DNA of 64,000 nt, taken from Roseobacter sp. (GTDB lineage Bacteria > Pseudomonadota > Alphaproteobacteria > Rhodobacterales > Rhodobacteraceae). The first letter of the stretch is position 1. Each line of letters begins with the position of its first letter. The position numbers were made by a program, and so were the translations under genes. The notes under the pieces are model-generated. The model did not search any database, was not told the DNA's origin, and saw only the letters and a program-made list of their open reading frames with translations. Positions 7,263-15,621 of this stretch are shown one piece after another. Location: contig JADFAE010000007.1 of assembly GCA_015665415.1 (NCBI GenBank), forward strand, positions 310,001-374,000, read 5' to 3'.

Positions 7263-9713
7263 ATGAGCGAACTTCCCAATAAGGCCCGCGTGGTCATCAT
7301 CGGCGGTGGCGTCATTGGCTGCTCGGTTGCCTATCATCTGACCAAGCTGGGTTGGAAGGACGTGGTGCTGCTGGAACGCAAGCAGCTGACCTCGGGCACC
7401 ACCTGGCATGCGGCCGGTCTGATCGCGCAGCTGCGTGCGACCGCCAACATGACCAAACTGGCGAAATACTCCCAAGAACTTTATGGCGCGCTGGAAGAAG
7501 AAACCGGCGTTTCCACCGGGTTCAAACGCTGTGGGTCTATCACCGTTGCCCTCACCGAGGAACGTCGCGAAGAGATCTTCCGTCAGGCCGCCATGGCGCG
7601 AGCCTTTGGTGTCGATGTCGAGGAAATCTCGCCGAAAGAGGTGAAGGCCCGCTATGAGCATCTGAACATCGGCGATGTCACCGGCGGCGTCTGGTTGCCC
7701 AAGGACGGCCAGGGCGACCCCGCCAATATCGCGTTGGCCTTGGCCAAAGGCGCGCGCCAGCGCGGTGCGCTGGTCAAGGAACGCATAAAGGTCACCGGCC
7801 TGTCCAAAACCGGGCGTCGTGTCACCGGCGTGGATTGGGTCAGCGATGACGGCCAGATCCAGGGTCACATCGAAGCCGATATGGTGGTGAACTGCGCCGG
7901 CATGTGGGGCCATGAGGTTGGTCGCATGGCAGGCGTCAACGTGCCGCTGCATGCCTGCGAGCATTTCTATATCGTGACTGAGGCCATCGCGGGTCTGACC
8001 CAGATGCCGGTGCTGCGGGTGCCGGATGAATGCGCCTACTACAAGGAAGACGCAGGAAAAATGCTGCTGGGCGCGTTCGAGCCCAACGCCAAGCCCTGGG
8101 CGATGAAAGGCATCCCCGATACCTTTGAATTCGACCAGCTGCCCGAAGATTTTGACCACTTTGAGCCGATCCTGGAAAACGCCTGCAACCGGATGCCGAT
8201 GCTGGCCGAAGCGGGTATCCATACCTTCTTTAACGGGCCCGAGAGCTTTACCCCCGATGACGCGTATCATCTGGGTCTGGCGCCGGAGATGGACAACTTC
8301 TGGGTTGCTGCCGGGTTCAACTCGATTGGCATTCAGTCCGCGGGTGGCGCCGGCATGGCGCTGGCGCAGTGGATGGACGAGGGGCAGAAACCCTTTGATC
8401 TGGGCGATGTGGATATCAGCCGCATGCATCCCTTCCAGGGCAACAAACACTACCTGTTCGAGCGCTCGAAAGAGACGCTGGGGCTGCTCTATGCGGATCA
8501 TTTCCCCTATCGCCAAAAGGCCACCGCACGCGGGGTGCGCCGTACACCGTTCCATCATCACCTGAAAGAGCAGGGCGCGGTCATGGGCGAGCTGGGCGGT
8601 TGGGAACGCGCCAACTGGTTTGCCAACGAGGGCCAGGAGCGGGAATACCAGTACAGCTGGAAGCGTCAGAACTGGTTTGAAAACTCCGCAGCCGAGCACC
8701 GCGCCGTGCGCGAAAACCTCGGCATGTATGATATGTCTTCCTTTGGCAAGATCCGGGTCGAAGGCCCCGATGCCGAGGCCTTTCTCAACTATGTTTGTGG
8801 TGCCAACCTGAGCGTGCCTGCGGGCAAGATCGTCTATACCCAGTTCCTGAATTCGCGTGGCGGCATTGAGGCCGATGTCACCGTCACTCGCCTGACGGAA
8901 ACCGCCTATCTGGTGGTGACCCCGGCGATCACCCGCCTGGCGGATCAGACCTGGATGATGCGATATGTCGGCGATCATCGCGTGGTGATCACTGATGTGA
9001 CGGCGGGTGAGGGTGTTTTGGCGGTCATGGGCCCCAATGCGCGCGCTCTGCTGGAAAAGGTCTCGCCCAATGACTTCTCCAACGCGGTTAATCCCTTTGG
9101 TACGGCGCAGGAAATTGAACTGGGCATGGGTCTGGCCCGGGTGCACCGGGTGACCTACGTGGGTGAGTTGGGCTGGGAGATCTATGTCGGTGCCGATATG
9201 GCCGGTCATGCCTTTGAAACCCTATATGAGGCCGGTCAGGACATGGGGCTCAAGCTCTGTGGCATGCATATGATGGACAGCTGCCGGATCGAGAAAGGCT
9301 TTCGCCATTTTGGCCATGACATCACCTGCGAGGATCACGTGATTGATGCCGGTCTTGGCTTTGCGGTGAAGACGGACAAGGATGATTTTGTCGGCAAGGC
9401 TGCAGTTCTGGCGCGCAAAGAGACCGGCCCCAAGGCGCGAATGGTGCAGTTCAAGCTCACCGACCCGGAACCGCTGCTCTATCACAATGAACCACTGATC
9501 CGTGATGGTGAGATCGTCGGCTATATCTCCTCGGGCAACTACGGTCACACCCTGGGCGCTGCTATCGGCATGGGCTATGTGCCCTGCGAAGGTGAAAAGG
9601 CGGCCGATGTTCTGGCCTCGACCTATGAGATCGATGTCATGGGCACCAAAGTACGGGCCGAGGCCTCGCTCAAGCCGATGTATGACCCCAAGTCTGAGCG
9701 CGTGAAGGTCTGA
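7263..9713 (+). CDS. Sarcosine/dimethylglycine dehydrogenase-like FAD/GcvT flavoprotein (second paralogue)
   Basis: An 816-residue paralogue of the protein at 1699. The first 50 residues are nearly collinear, including IIGGGVIG and TWHAAG with His49. The C-terminal half is a GcvT fold with VTYVGELGWEIYVG. The middle of the FAD domain differs clearly from the first copy: it lacks the YYLRQE segment and has ACEHFYIVTEAIAGL and SIGIQSAGGAGMALAQW. The two enzymes therefore probably act on successive or different methylated amines, such as dimethylglycine then sarcosine. GGAGAG lies before the start, and a terminator hairpin follows the stop, closing the island. Confidence 0.84.
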   Translation: MSELPNKARVVIIGGGVIGCSVAYHLTKLGWKDVVLLERKQLTSGTTWHAAGLIAQLRATANMTKLAKYSQELYGALEEETGVSTGFKRCGSITVALTEERREEIFRQAAMARAFGVDVEEISPKEVKARYEHLNIGDVTGGVWLPKDGQGDPANIALALAKGARQRGALVKERIKVTGLSKTGRRVTGVDWVSDDGQIQGHIEADMVVNCAGMWGHEVGRMAGVNVPLHACEHFYIVTEAIAGLTQMPVLRVPDECAYYKEDAGKMLLGAFEPNAKPWAMKGIPDTFEFDQLPEDFDHFEPILENACNRMPMLAEAGIHTFFNGPESFTPDDAYHLGLAPEMDNFWVAAGFNSIGIQSAGGAGMALAQWMDEGQKPFDLGDVDISRMHPFQGNKHYLFERSKETLGLLYADHFPYRQKATARGVRRTPFHHHLKEQGAVMGELGGWERANWFANEGQEREYQYSWKRQNWFENSAAEHRAVRENLGMYDMSSFGKIRVEGPDAEAFLNYVCGANLSVPAGKIVYTQFLNSRGGIEADVTVTRLTETAYLVVTPAITRLADQTWMMRYVGDHRVVITDVTAGEGVLAVMGPNARALLEKVSPNDFSNAVNPFGTAQEIELGMGLARVHRVTYVGELGWEIYVGADMAGHAFETLYEAGQDMGLKLCGMHMMDSCRIEKGFRHFGHDITCEDHVIDAGLGFAVKTDKDDFVGKAAVLARKETGPKARMVQFKLTDPEPLLYHNEPLIRDGEIVGYISSGNYGHTLGAAIGMGYVPCEGEKAADVLASTYEIDVMGTKVRAEASLKPMYDPKSERVKV

Positions 9714-9727
9714 GGCGAATTTCACAA

Positions 9728-9755
9728 AAACGGGGCATTGTGAGGTGCCCCGTTT
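9728..9755. terminator. Bidirectional hairpin terminator
   Basis: A 10-bp perfect stem, AAACGGGGCA (9728-9737) with TGCCCCGTTT (9746-9755), and an 8-base loop. It lies between the stop of the plus-strand flavoprotein gene and the stop of the minus-strand hydrolase gene. The A and T runs at the two feet make it usable from either side. Confidence 0.8.
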
Positions 9756-9771
9756 AATCCCAATCCGTGGG

Positions 9772-10755
9772 TCAGTTGATCCAATCGGTTATGCGTTTGC
9801 CAACATAGTCATGTGCTAGATAGCCATAGAATTTATGTGGGTTCGATCTCGCTTTGTAAGCAAAGCAATTGTAGATCTTCTTGTCCGTGATCGTGTCGAG
9901 GTAGCCATTTGACAGCATCGCGCGATAGTCGTTTTTCATGGTGCTGTCGTGGGCGACAAAATCGTCCTTGGCCGCCACATTGACCCAATCCCGGATTATG
10001 TTCTCCGGGTGCTTGTCCAGGTCTCGCTCGTCCCCGTCATAGAGGTTGCGCTTGACGCCGGCCTCGCCCAGCGGACAGCCAAGCGTCATCCACAGATTGA
10101 CCCTGTTCCCAGAGGTCTGGACCTCAGCATACTCGCTCATACGGGAGAATTTCCACAAAACATCATAGGAGACCATGCAGCCCATGCTGTGGGAGACAAG
10201 GCAGATGTCTTCGCCAGCCAGTAGGGCCGGTTTCAGAACATGTTGCAACCGCTGACGAATCTGGGAGCCCACTTTGCGTGTCAGCAGATAGGCCCCCATA
10301 TCTTCGGTGGCCTTGGCAATGACGCTCATATTGAGTCGCGAAGCACTGGCAACAGCCGTAAGGGTGCTCAGCGCCCTGGCCGCATCATCCAGCCAACGGA
10401 AGTCTTTATTTGCTTTCAGGACTTTGTGATAGGCTGTCTTGGTGAACCTCGACATCCCGGCAAGTTCGTCGATGGCGTCAAAATATCCTTCGTGCGGCAG
10501 GCAGGGGGCATCGCTAAAGTCAGGATCCCGCGCGCTCAGCGTTTCCCTGATCTTTCGTTTTTCAGAAAGCAAATGATTGTTCACGTCCCCGTAGTAGACA
10601 AAATCGACTGGAATTTCGCCGGAGTGAACCTTGGCGGCTTTGATTGTATCTGCCCGTTCAAGCCCCTGAATAAGAGCTTTCATTTGCAGATCGGCGTGCT
10701 GAGCCTTTGCAGGTTTGGTGTGACGCCCGTGAATTACAATAATGCGCTGTGACAT
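9772..10755 (-). CDS. Alpha/beta-hydrolase-like protein of unknown function
   Basis: A 327-residue protein with no family name I can give. Visible features are an N-terminal IIVIHGR strand-turn (possible oxyanion loop), a nucleophile-elbow-like CLVSHSMGCMVSYD segment at about 204-217 (S-H-S-M-G), and LAHDY near the C terminus that could supply the histidine. These fit a serine hydrolase of the lipase/PGAP1-like kind. There is no signal peptide. The gene is visibly more AT-rich than its neighbours (about 42 percent GC in the 60 bases from 9781) and is flanked by a DUF1272 gene, which suggests recent acquisition. Confidence 0.7.
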   Translation of the reverse strand: MSQRIIVIHGRHTKPAKAQHADLQMKALIQGLERADTIKAAKVHSGEIPVDFVYYGDVNNHLLSEKRKIRETLSARDPDFSDAPCLPHEGYFDAIDELAGMSRFTKTAYHKVLKANKDFRWLDDAARALSTLTAVASASRLNMSVIAKATEDMGAYLLTRKVGSQIRQRLQHVLKPALLAGEDICLVSHSMGCMVSYDVLWKFSRMSEYAEVQTSGNRVNLWMTLGCPLGEAGVKRNLYDGDERDLDKHPENIIRDWVNVAAKDDFVAHDSTMKNDYRAMLSNGYLDTITDKKIYNCFAYKARSNPHKFYGYLAHDYVGKRITDWIN

Positions 10756-10877
10756 GAATTGGTCCTTTCTTGAAAGGACTCAATTTAAGCGTGCGCAGGC
10801 TGGTCAAAGCAAGTATTTTGTCCTGTGACGGGTTTCAAAAACCGAAAACAAAAGGAAATTTCCGGATTGCGCGTTCT

Positions 10878-11189
10878 TCAACGCTTTGGCGGTGGGATGT
10901 CCTTGATCCGCGCAACATGGGCGGCGATGTCCTCAGGTGTGAACTTGGAGTGATACCGTTTGAGGCCAGCGGGGTGATTGCCCAGCCCCAGCTTCAGTTC
11001 GCTCCGATAGGCCTGTTGCGGGCGGATGGGACGCGGTACAAATCCACCGCCGCAGGTCGGGCAGACATTGGACAGGTGTTCAACGCAGGCGGCGCAATAG
11101 GTGCATTCATAGCTGCAGATTCGCGCATCAATGCTGTGCGGTGGCAGATCAATATCGCAGAGTTCGCAATTGGGTCTGAGTTCGAGCAT
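10878..11189 (-). CDS. DUF1272 family small zinc-ribbon-like protein
   Basis: A 103-residue protein. The first 50 residues show eight cysteines in paired motifs (CELC, CSYEC, CAAC, CPTCGG), matching the DUF1272 pattern that begins MLELRPNCE. The C-terminal 45 residues are a less conserved tail. No function is established. The ATG at 11189 is chosen because AGAGGA precedes it; a TTG two codons upstream is also in frame. It likely binds zinc. Confidence 0.85.
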   Translation of the reverse strand: MLELRPNCELCDIDLPPHSIDARICSYECTYCAACVEHLSNVCPTCGGGFVPRPIRPQQAYRSELKLGLGNHPAGLKRYHSKFTPEDIAAHVARIKDIPPPKR

Positions 11190-11235
11190 GTCCAAAATCC
11201 TCTTTTGTTGCAGTTTGCTATGCCAACATAGTCAA

Positions 11236-11274
11236 ACACATCAAGGCGGCACCGCGGCGCGTCCCTTGACGTGT
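11236..11274. repeat. Extragenic palindrome, TCAAGG/CCTTGA family, copy 1
   Basis: ACACATCAAGG (11236-11246) and CCTTGACGTGT (11264-11274) pair over 11 positions with one mismatch, enclosing a GC-rich centre. The same TCAAGG...CCTTGAC plan recurs at 36772-36832 and 57486-57541. Here it lies between the divergent DUF1272 and oxidase genes. Confidence 0.65.
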
Positions 11275-11353
11275 GGTTAATATTGTCGGCCCCTATGGGC
11301 CTCCGTCTAGACTGCTCAAGACAACGGGGCCAAAACAATGAGGGACGACGGGG

Positions 11354-12604
11354 ATGTGGAAAAACTGGTCTGGAAATCAGACAGCTGAGGCGCCTGTGGC
11401 ACAGCCGCGATCCGCGGAACAGCTGCAGGCGTTGCTCCGTGATACTGGCGACGTACTGCGGCCTGTAGGCGCCGGGCATTCCTTTACCCCGCTGGTCACG
11501 GGACATGGCCAGATCCTGCGCCTGGACCAGATCGATAAACCCGTGGTGATTTCCAGCGATCCCGGACGTGCCCGGGTCAATGCCAACGCCCGCCTGCACC
11601 AGCTGTCTGCAGCACTTGGGGCCCAGGGGCAGGCCTTTCGTAATCTGGGAGATATCAACGTGCAGTCGCTGGCGGGGGCGATGTCCACCGCCACTCATGG
11701 CACCGGTCGTGAATTGCCCTGTCTCGCGGCCGAGATGACTGGGGCACAGCTGCTGAGTGGCACCGGTGAGGTGATTGAGATCACCAAGGAAGACCTGCCC
11801 GGCATGCAGGTCAGTCTTGGCCTGCTGGGCGTGTTGCTGGAAATCGAGCTCAATACCGTGCCTGCCTTCAATCTGCGCCGCCGCGTCGGGGTGCGCCCCG
11901 TTGAAGAGATGCTGAGCCGTATGCATGAAAAATGGGCCGAGCACCGCTGCTATGAGTTCTTTATCCTGCCCCACAGTGCAAAGGGCGTGCAGGTCACCCA
12001 TGACGTCACTGATGACGCCGTTGGCAAAGCCCCGATTGATCTCGATGCGCTGGGTCTGCAGATGATGAAGCTGTTCAGCGCTTTGCGGCATGTGCATCCA
12101 AAACTCCACAAGGCGGCTTTGGCTTTGATGCTCAAGCTGCAGGGCGAAGAGAGTTTTGTCGGTGAGAGCTGGCGGGTGCTCAGCACCACGCGCAATATGC
12201 GGTTCAACGAAATGGAGTATCACCTGCCGCCCTCTGAGGTCGAAGCGGTGCTGCGCGAGATCACCGGGTTGGTGGCCACGCGCCACACCGAAGTCTGGTT
12301 TCCCATCGAAATACGGCAGACGGCTGGCGATACTGCCTGGCTATCTCCCTTTCAGAATGGGCCCCGGGTCTCGGTGGCGGTCCATATGCATGCCGGTCAG
12401 GACCACTCTGGTTTCTTCCGCGATTGCGAAGCGGTGTTTCGCAGTGCCGGGGGGCGGCCACACTGGGGCAAGCTGCACAGCCTTCAGCGGCGGGATCTCG
12501 AGGAGCTGTACCCGGATCTGGGCAAATTTGATGCGCTGCGCGCGCGGCTGGATCCACAGGACCGATTTTTGTCGCCGGCGCTGGCAAAGCTGTTTCGCCC
12601 ATGA
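11354..12604 (+). CDS. FAD-linked sugar-lactone oxidase-like protein (ALO family)
   Basis: A 416-residue flavoprotein of the VAO/D-arabinono-1,4-lactone oxidase type. The N-terminal FAD-binding PCMH domain shows PVGAGHSFTPL (about 37-47) and STATHGTG (about 111-118). The C-terminal ALO domain ends with the family motif HWGK (about 383-386). Relatives oxidise aldonolactones or alditols to reduce oxygen. The true substrate is unclear because the family also includes xylitol/alditol oxidases. Its last codons overlap the ATG of the next gene by 4 bp, so the two form an operon. Confidence 0.85.
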   Translation: MWKNWSGNQTAEAPVAQPRSAEQLQALLRDTGDVLRPVGAGHSFTPLVTGHGQILRLDQIDKPVVISSDPGRARVNANARLHQLSAALGAQGQAFRNLGDINVQSLAGAMSTATHGTGRELPCLAAEMTGAQLLSGTGEVIEITKEDLPGMQVSLGLLGVLLEIELNTVPAFNLRRRVGVRPVEEMLSRMHEKWAEHRCYEFFILPHSAKGVQVTHDVTDDAVGKAPIDLDALGLQMMKLFSALRHVHPKLHKAALALMLKLQGEESFVGESWRVLSTTRNMRFNEMEYHLPPSEVEAVLREITGLVATRHTEVWFPIEIRQTAGDTAWLSPFQNGPRVSVAVHMHAGQDHSGFFRDCEAVFRSAGGRPHWGKLHSLQRRDLEELYPDLGKFDALRARLDPQDRFLSPALAKLFRP

Positions 12605-13761
12605 GCCAGAAGGATAGATTGCCGGATTTTGCACAGTGGGATCAGATCCTGCAGCGCACAGGCCGGGGCCTGCCCTGTCTGCTGCTGGACCATGCGCGCT
12701 ATATCGCCAATCTGCAGCGGGCTCGCGAAAGCTTGCAGCCCGGAATTGGTGTACGGGTGGTGGCAAAATCACTGGCCTGCCTGCCGATGCTTGATATGGC
12801 TTTGCAGCAGCTACAGGCGGTCGGGCTGATGACCTTTTCGGCCGAGATGCTGATCCCGCTGTTGCAGGCCCGCCCCGAGGTTGAGCATCTGTTGGGCAAG
12901 CCGCTGCCCGCCAGTGTTGCGGCCCAAGTGTTGGATCAGCAGCCCCATGCCAGTAAACGGGTGATCTGGCTGGTTGATACGCAGGCGCGCGCCCAGCAAT
13001 ACGCGGCCCTGGCCCAGGCGCGGGGCGTGAGGCTGCGGGTGGCGCTGGAACTTGACGTCGGCCTGCATCGCGGCGGGGTGGAGCCCAAAGACCTGGCCGC
13101 TCTGGCCGCGCTGGTGCAGCAGATGCCGATGCTGCATCTCGAAGGCGTGATGGGCTATGAGCCGCATCTGGCAAAACTGCCCGCTCCCTTGCGGGCGCTG
13201 TCCCGTGCGCGGGTTGAACAGGCCCTGCGCGCAGCCCGTGCCCTGTTGCAGGACATGACCGGCGGCGGCGCTGCTTTGGTCAATACCGGCGGCAGCCTGA
13301 CCTTTGAGACCTATGGCACCCCAGAGGGGGTGAGCGAGGTCTCACTGGGGTCAGTCCTGGTCAAGCCGGGGGATTTTGAAGTGCGCTCTACCCAGGCCTT
13401 TGAGGCGGCCATGTTCATTGCCACACCGATCCTGAAATACCGTGCCAACAATCCGATACCGGGGCTGGAAATCCTGACGCCCCTGACCCGCTGGCGTCGC
13501 CGGGCTGCGCTGACAATCTATGGCGGCTACTGGAAGGCCACACCTGTGCACCCCAAGGGCTATGGCTATTCTGGGATCTTTGGTCGGTCCTCAAACCAGG
13601 AGATCTGGTCGGGGCCTGCGCTGGGTGCCTCTCCGGTGGATCATTTTGCCTTTCTGCGCCCGGATCAAAGCGAGGCGGTGATCCCGGAGTTCGGCGAAAT
13701 CCTGGTTTTGTCGGAGGGTGAAATCACCGAAACATGGCCCGCGCTCTCAGGGGTTCTCTAG
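12601..13761 (+). CDS. Fold-type III PLP enzyme (D-threonine aldolase/DSD1-like)
   Basis: A 386-residue protein with an alanine-racemase-type N-terminal barrel. RVVAKSLACLPM places the PLP lysine at residue 56. The C-terminal part resembles D-serine dehydratase-like domains with a probable metal site. Relatives include D-threonine aldolase, D-serine dehydratase and D-amino-acid deaminases, and sequence alone does not tell which applies. It overlaps the FAD oxidase gene by ATGA, an unusual pairing. There is no ribosome site between the genes other than coding sequence, so translation is probably coupled. Confidence 0.8.
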   Translation: MSQKDRLPDFAQWDQILQRTGRGLPCLLLDHARYIANLQRARESLQPGIGVRVVAKSLACLPMLDMALQQLQAVGLMTFSAEMLIPLLQARPEVEHLLGKPLPASVAAQVLDQQPHASKRVIWLVDTQARAQQYAALAQARGVRLRVALELDVGLHRGGVEPKDLAALAALVQQMPMLHLEGVMGYEPHLAKLPAPLRALSRARVEQALRAARALLQDMTGGGAALVNTGGSLTFETYGTPEGVSEVSLGSVLVKPGDFEVRSTQAFEAAMFIATPILKYRANNPIPGLEILTPLTRWRRRAALTIYGGYWKATPVHPKGYGYSGIFGRSSNQEIWSGPALGASPVDHFAFLRPDQSEAVIPEFGEILVLSEGEITETWPALSGVL

Positions 13762-14060
13762 ACAGGCATCGTGGTGGGAGATCGCAGGTCGTATCAGCGC
13801 CGGGAAAGAGGGTGCGAGGGTTGCATGTTGTCCTAGGAGTATTTCAGCAAAATCTAAGGTAGAGCGCGGCGCTGCGAAAGACGATCACAGCACAGAGCCG
13901 TTTTTGCCAAGGCTGGATCAGGGGTCCTACGAGAAGCGGGCCGGACCACCTGGCGCGACTGTTATCGCTCCCTGTGGCAGGAATGACGGTTCACCCCGCG
14001 CAACGAAGCGGGTAAAAGGCCGACAACGCCTTGAAAGATACGTCGCTGCGGAGCCTTGAT
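13762..14060. other. Intergenic region without a recognisable gene
   Basis: About 300 bases between the PLP enzyme and gpmI. I see no coding pattern, tRNA or strong terminator. A short CCCGC (13995-13999)/GCGGG (14008-14012) hairpin lies about 50 bases ahead of gpmI. The gpmI promoter is presumably here, but no convincing -35/-10 pair stands out. Confidence 0.5.
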
Positions 14061-15596
14061 ATGACCACCCCGAAACCCGTCGTCCTGTGCATTCTCGATG
14101 GTTGGGGCAGTGCCGAACCCAGCGCGGCCAATGCGCCATACCTGGCCCAGACGCCAGCCTTTGATGCCATTATGGCGGCGGGGCCGCAGGCGCAGCTGAT
14201 CACCCATGGGCCGGACGTGGGCCTGCCCACTGGGCAGATGGGCAATTCTGAGGTGGGTCATACCAATATCGGCGCAGGCCGGGTTGTGGCAATGGATCTG
14301 GGGCAGATTGATCTGGCAATCGAGGATGGCAGCTTTGCCGAAAATGCCCAATTGCAGGGTTTTATTGCCCGGCTCAAGGAAAGTGGCGGTGCAGCACATC
14401 TGATGGGGCTGGTCTCTGACGGCGGGGTGCATGGTCATATCAGCCATATTCTGGCCGCAGTTCAGGCGATTGCGCAGGCGGGTATTCCGGTCTGGTTGCA
14501 CGCCGTGACCGATGGCCGCGATGTGGCCCCCAAATCCGCTTATGGATACTTTGAAGAGCTGAAAGAAAGTCTGCCACGTGGCGCCAAAGTGGCCACAGTG
14601 ACTGGGCGCTATTTTGCCATGGACCGGGACAACCGTTGGGAGCGGGTGAGCGAGGCCTATGCGGCCATGATCAAGGGCGAGGGGCGCTCTGTTGCTGATG
14701 CCCATGACGCCGTGACCCATGGGTATAACCAGTCGGAATCCGATGAATTCATCGGTGCCAGCGTCATTCCTGGCTATGAGGGCGTGCAGGATGGCGATGG
14801 GTTCTTCTGTCTCAACTTTCGCGCAGACCGCGCCCGCGAGATCCTGCGGGCCATTGGCGAGCCGGGCTTTGCCGATTTCGACACTGGCCCGCGCCCGAAA
14901 CTGGCCGCGCTGCTGGGCATGGTGCAATATTCCAAAGCCCATAATGAATATATGACCACGGTCTATCCCAAGGCTGAGCTGGTCAACACGCTGGGGGCCT
15001 GGGTGGCCAAACAGGGCAAACGCCAGTTCCGTTTGGCCGAGACAGAAAAATATCCGCATGTGACCTTCTTTCTCAATGGTGGCAAGGAAGAGCCGGAACA
15101 GGGCGAAGACCGGGCGATGCCAAAATCGCCCAAGGTGGCAACCTATGATCTGCAGCCAGAGATGTCCGCGCCTGAGGTGACTGAAAAGTTCGTTGCTGCA
15201 ATCGAAGCGGGATATGATCTTATCGTGACCAATTACGCCAACCCGGACATGGTGGGGCATACAGGTGATCTGGCTGCGGCGATGAAGGCCTGCGAAGCGG
15301 TGGACCAAGGGCTGGCGCAGGTCGTTGCAGCGCTGAACGAGGCCGGGGGCGCCATGTTGGTGACGGCGGACCATGGCAATTGCGAGGTCATGGTGGATCC
15401 CGAAACCGGCGGGGCCCATACTGCCCATACCACCAATCTGGTGCCACTGGCGCTGGTCGGCGGGCCAAAAGGCGCTGGATTGCGCAACGGCCGTCTTGCC
15501 GATCTGGCGCCGACGCTGCTAGAGCTGATGGGCCTGCCCAAACCGGATGAAATGACCGGCGAGAGCCTGCTTACACACAAAGCCCAAGCCCAATGA
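14061..15596 (+). CDS. gpmI: 2,3-bisphosphoglycerate-independent phosphoglycerate mutase
   Basis: A 511-residue cytoplasmic glycolytic/gluconeogenic enzyme interconverting 3- and 2-phosphoglycerate with two Mn ions. CILDGWG at residues 10-16 supplies a metal aspartate, GQMGNSEVGHTNIG holds the phosphoserine nucleophile (Ser63), and later NYANPDMVGHTGD and TADHGNCE are alkaline-phosphatase-superfamily metal motifs. The ATG at 14061 fits the usual MTTPKPVVL start. It is the first gene of the gpmI-envC-ctpA group seen in many alphaproteobacteria. Confidence 0.97.
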   Translation: MTTPKPVVLCILDGWGSAEPSAANAPYLAQTPAFDAIMAAGPQAQLITHGPDVGLPTGQMGNSEVGHTNIGAGRVVAMDLGQIDLAIEDGSFAENAQLQGFIARLKESGGAAHLMGLVSDGGVHGHISHILAAVQAIAQAGIPVWLHAVTDGRDVAPKSAYGYFEELKESLPRGAKVATVTGRYFAMDRDNRWERVSEAYAAMIKGEGRSVADAHDAVTHGYNQSESDEFIGASVIPGYEGVQDGDGFFCLNFRADRAREILRAIGEPGFADFDTGPRPKLAALLGMVQYSKAHNEYMTTVYPKAELVNTLGAWVAKQGKRQFRLAETEKYPHVTFFLNGGKEEPEQGEDRAMPKSPKVATYDLQPEMSAPEVTEKFVAAIEAGYDLIVTNYANPDMVGHTGDLAAAMKACEAVDQGLAQVVAALNEAGGAMLVTADHGNCEVMVDPETGGAHTAHTTNLVPLALVGGPKGAGLRNGRLADLAPTLLELMGLPKPDEMTGESLLTHKAQAQ

Positions 15597-15621
15597 GCTG
15601 AGACAGGATGACCCGAGTTTG

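Noticed and set aside
7200-9209. A 669-residue open frame on the minus strand
   Set aside because: It lies wholly opposite the second flavoprotein gene, whose domains and motifs are clear. The reading is a His/Gly/Arg/Gln-rich by-product of the GC-rich codon use.
13962-15428. A 488-residue minus-strand open frame
   Set aside because: Mirror of gpmI coding sequence; no ribosome site or domain.
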